Shown: positions 6,033-6,737 of the stretch, piece after piece
Layout: each line of letters starts with the position of its first letter
How positions within the stretch are numbered: the stretch's first letter is position 1
NCBI GenBank assembly: GCA_938082955.1
Contig: CALKDE010000319.1
Location: 1-6,737 of the forward strand
DNA: 6,737 nucleotides
Direction of reading: 5' to 3'
DNA from: an uncultured Pseudomonadales bacterium
GTDB taxonomy: Bacteria > Pseudomonadota > Gammaproteobacteria > Pseudomonadales > Pseudohongiellaceae
The notes under the pieces: model-generated
Told to the model about the DNA's origin: nothing
What the model saw: the letters and a program-made list of their open reading frames with translations, nothing else
The model's database searches: none
Position numbers and translations under genes: made by a program

Positions 6033-6737
6033 ATGCCTTTCAAAAAGCGCCATCTTTCTGCTGAAATCGGCCTAATCTTGTCTTCGGGATTACTACTCAC
6101 GGCAATAACCAGTACCGCACAGGCACAGCTTCCGCAATTCAGCTGCCAGGCTAATGATGCGAGCGATGGCTGGATCTGTGAGGAGAACCCGACTCCTGGC
6201 AGCACTAACACAGTACCCACAACTACCCGGCCCCCAAATAATACTGAAGCTGCAGCTAGAATTGGTGGGATTGATGCCACTGCCGGTACAGGCTCCCCAA
6301 ACGCTAGCGGACCAGCTGCGCTCACAGCCATCAACACCAACCAGCGCTATGGCCTAGATTGGGTTCCACTGGAATCTTTAAGCGCCGAACAACTCACCCA
6401 GTTGGATGGAAACTGCTGCGGCGCGTTTGTAGACCCTACCGGACGCGAGAAGGATAGCCAGAACCGACCCGCCGATGCAGAAACCCGTTTCGATGCCGAG
6501 CAGGGCATAAGGGGCACCTCGCAGAATCTTGTCAGTATTGATGGCGATGTCATCGTGCAGCAAGGCTATCGCACTATCGAGAACAACGAACTCACCACTA
6601 TCGATCGCGAAGAGAACACTGTAATAATGCAAGGCGACGTTATTTTCCGCGAACCGGGCGTCATGCTGCGGGGCAGTTCAGCCTTTATTAATAGCGATGC
6701 CGGCACCAATCGAGTGGAAGATGCGCAGTATGTGCTG
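6033..6737 (+). CDS. lptD: LPS-assembly protein LptD, N-terminal part (3' end outside window)
   Basis: LptD is the outer-membrane beta-barrel that, with LptE, inserts lipopolysaccharide into the outer leaflet. Only the first 235 codons are present; the barrel (about 500 more residues) lies beyond the window. ATG 6033 is the first start after an in-frame stop at 6003; its ribosome site is poor. Residues 1-31 are a signal peptide with a KKR n-region, a hydrophobic stretch (12-27) and a probable cut after AQA-31. Next come C38 and C49 in a FSCQA...GWICE segment, a Pro/Thr/Asn/Ala-rich linker (52-100), and the conserved LDWVPLESLSAEQL...CCGAFVDP block (108-135) typical of Pseudomonas-like LptD. 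The LptA-like (OstA) domain starts near 153 with repeated elements such as IDGDVIVQQGYRTIENNEL and MQGDVIFREPGVMLRGSSA. The cysteine is doubled (C128-C129) where relatives have one. It is divergent from amgK. Confidence 0.93.
   Translation, partial: MPFKKRHLSAEIGLILSSGLLLTAITSTAQAQLPQFSCQANDASDGWICEENPTPGSTNTVPTTTRPPNNTEAAARIGGIDATAGTGSPNASGPAALTAINTNQRYGLDWVPLESLSAEQLTQLDGNCCGAFVDPTGREKDSQNRPADAETRFDAEQGIRGTSQNLVSIDGDVIVQQGYRTIENNELTTIDREENTVIMQGDVIFREPGVMLRGSSAFINSDAGTNRVEDAQYVL

Noticed and set aside
5999..6340. Open frame of 113 codons on the - strand opposite the lptD start
   Set aside because: The + strand frame from 6033 has a signal peptide and clear LptD motifs; the antisense frame is hydrophobic only because it mirrors that sequence.
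6347..6632. Two short minus-strand open frames within lptD
   Set aside because: They overlap each other and the conserved LptD region and show no recognisable protein features.

Overview
The window looks like chromosomal housekeeping DNA from a gammaproteobacterium related to the Pseudomonas/Cellvibrio/marine oligotroph groups. The reasons are protein motifs and gene order. A divergent lptD | amgK-murU-djlA arrangement and a nearby rpe...trpE pair recall the Pseudomonas surA-lptD-amgK-murU and rpe-gph-trpE neighbourhoods. The TrpE N-terminus also matches the Pseudomonas style. I see no mobile element, CRISPR array, tRNA or rRNA, and no sign of recent transfer.

Layout, left to right: (1) positions 1-900, + strand, the C-terminal ~300 residues of a class I photolyase whose start lies outside the window. 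(2) Five genes on the - strand. Reading in the direction of transcription these are amgK (5807-4731), murU (4731-4024), a djlA-like TerB/J-domain gene (4020-3262), rpe (3160-2477) and trpE (2420-906). trpE converges on the photolyase gene with only 5 bp between the two stop codons. (3) A 225-bp divergent intergenic region (5808-6032) with facing promoter candidates and a 17-bp dyad. (4) From 6033 to the window end, + strand, the first 235 codons of lptD, including signal peptide and the start of the LptA-like domain.

How the genes work together: AmgK and MurU are consecutive enzymes of the anabolic peptidoglycan-recycling route, MurNAc to MurNAc-1-phosphate to UDP-MurNAc. They are translationally coupled through a TAATG overlap. 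The djlA-like co-chaperone follows after 3 bp, with its ribosome site inside the end of murU. LptD, read the other way, delivers LPS to the outer membrane, so this promoter region serves envelope genes on both sides. Rpe (pentose phosphate pathway) and TrpE (first step of tryptophan synthesis) form the downstream part of the run, probably with their own promoter in the 101-bp gap before rpe. The photolyase is an independent DNA-repair gene.

I did not find a clearly undescribed system. The points most worth checking are the divergent promoter with its dyad, the absence of the gph/mupP-type phosphatase from between rpe and trpE, a DjlA-like protein without its usual membrane anchor, a glycine-rich insertion beside the feedback site of TrpE, and a doubled cysteine in LptD.
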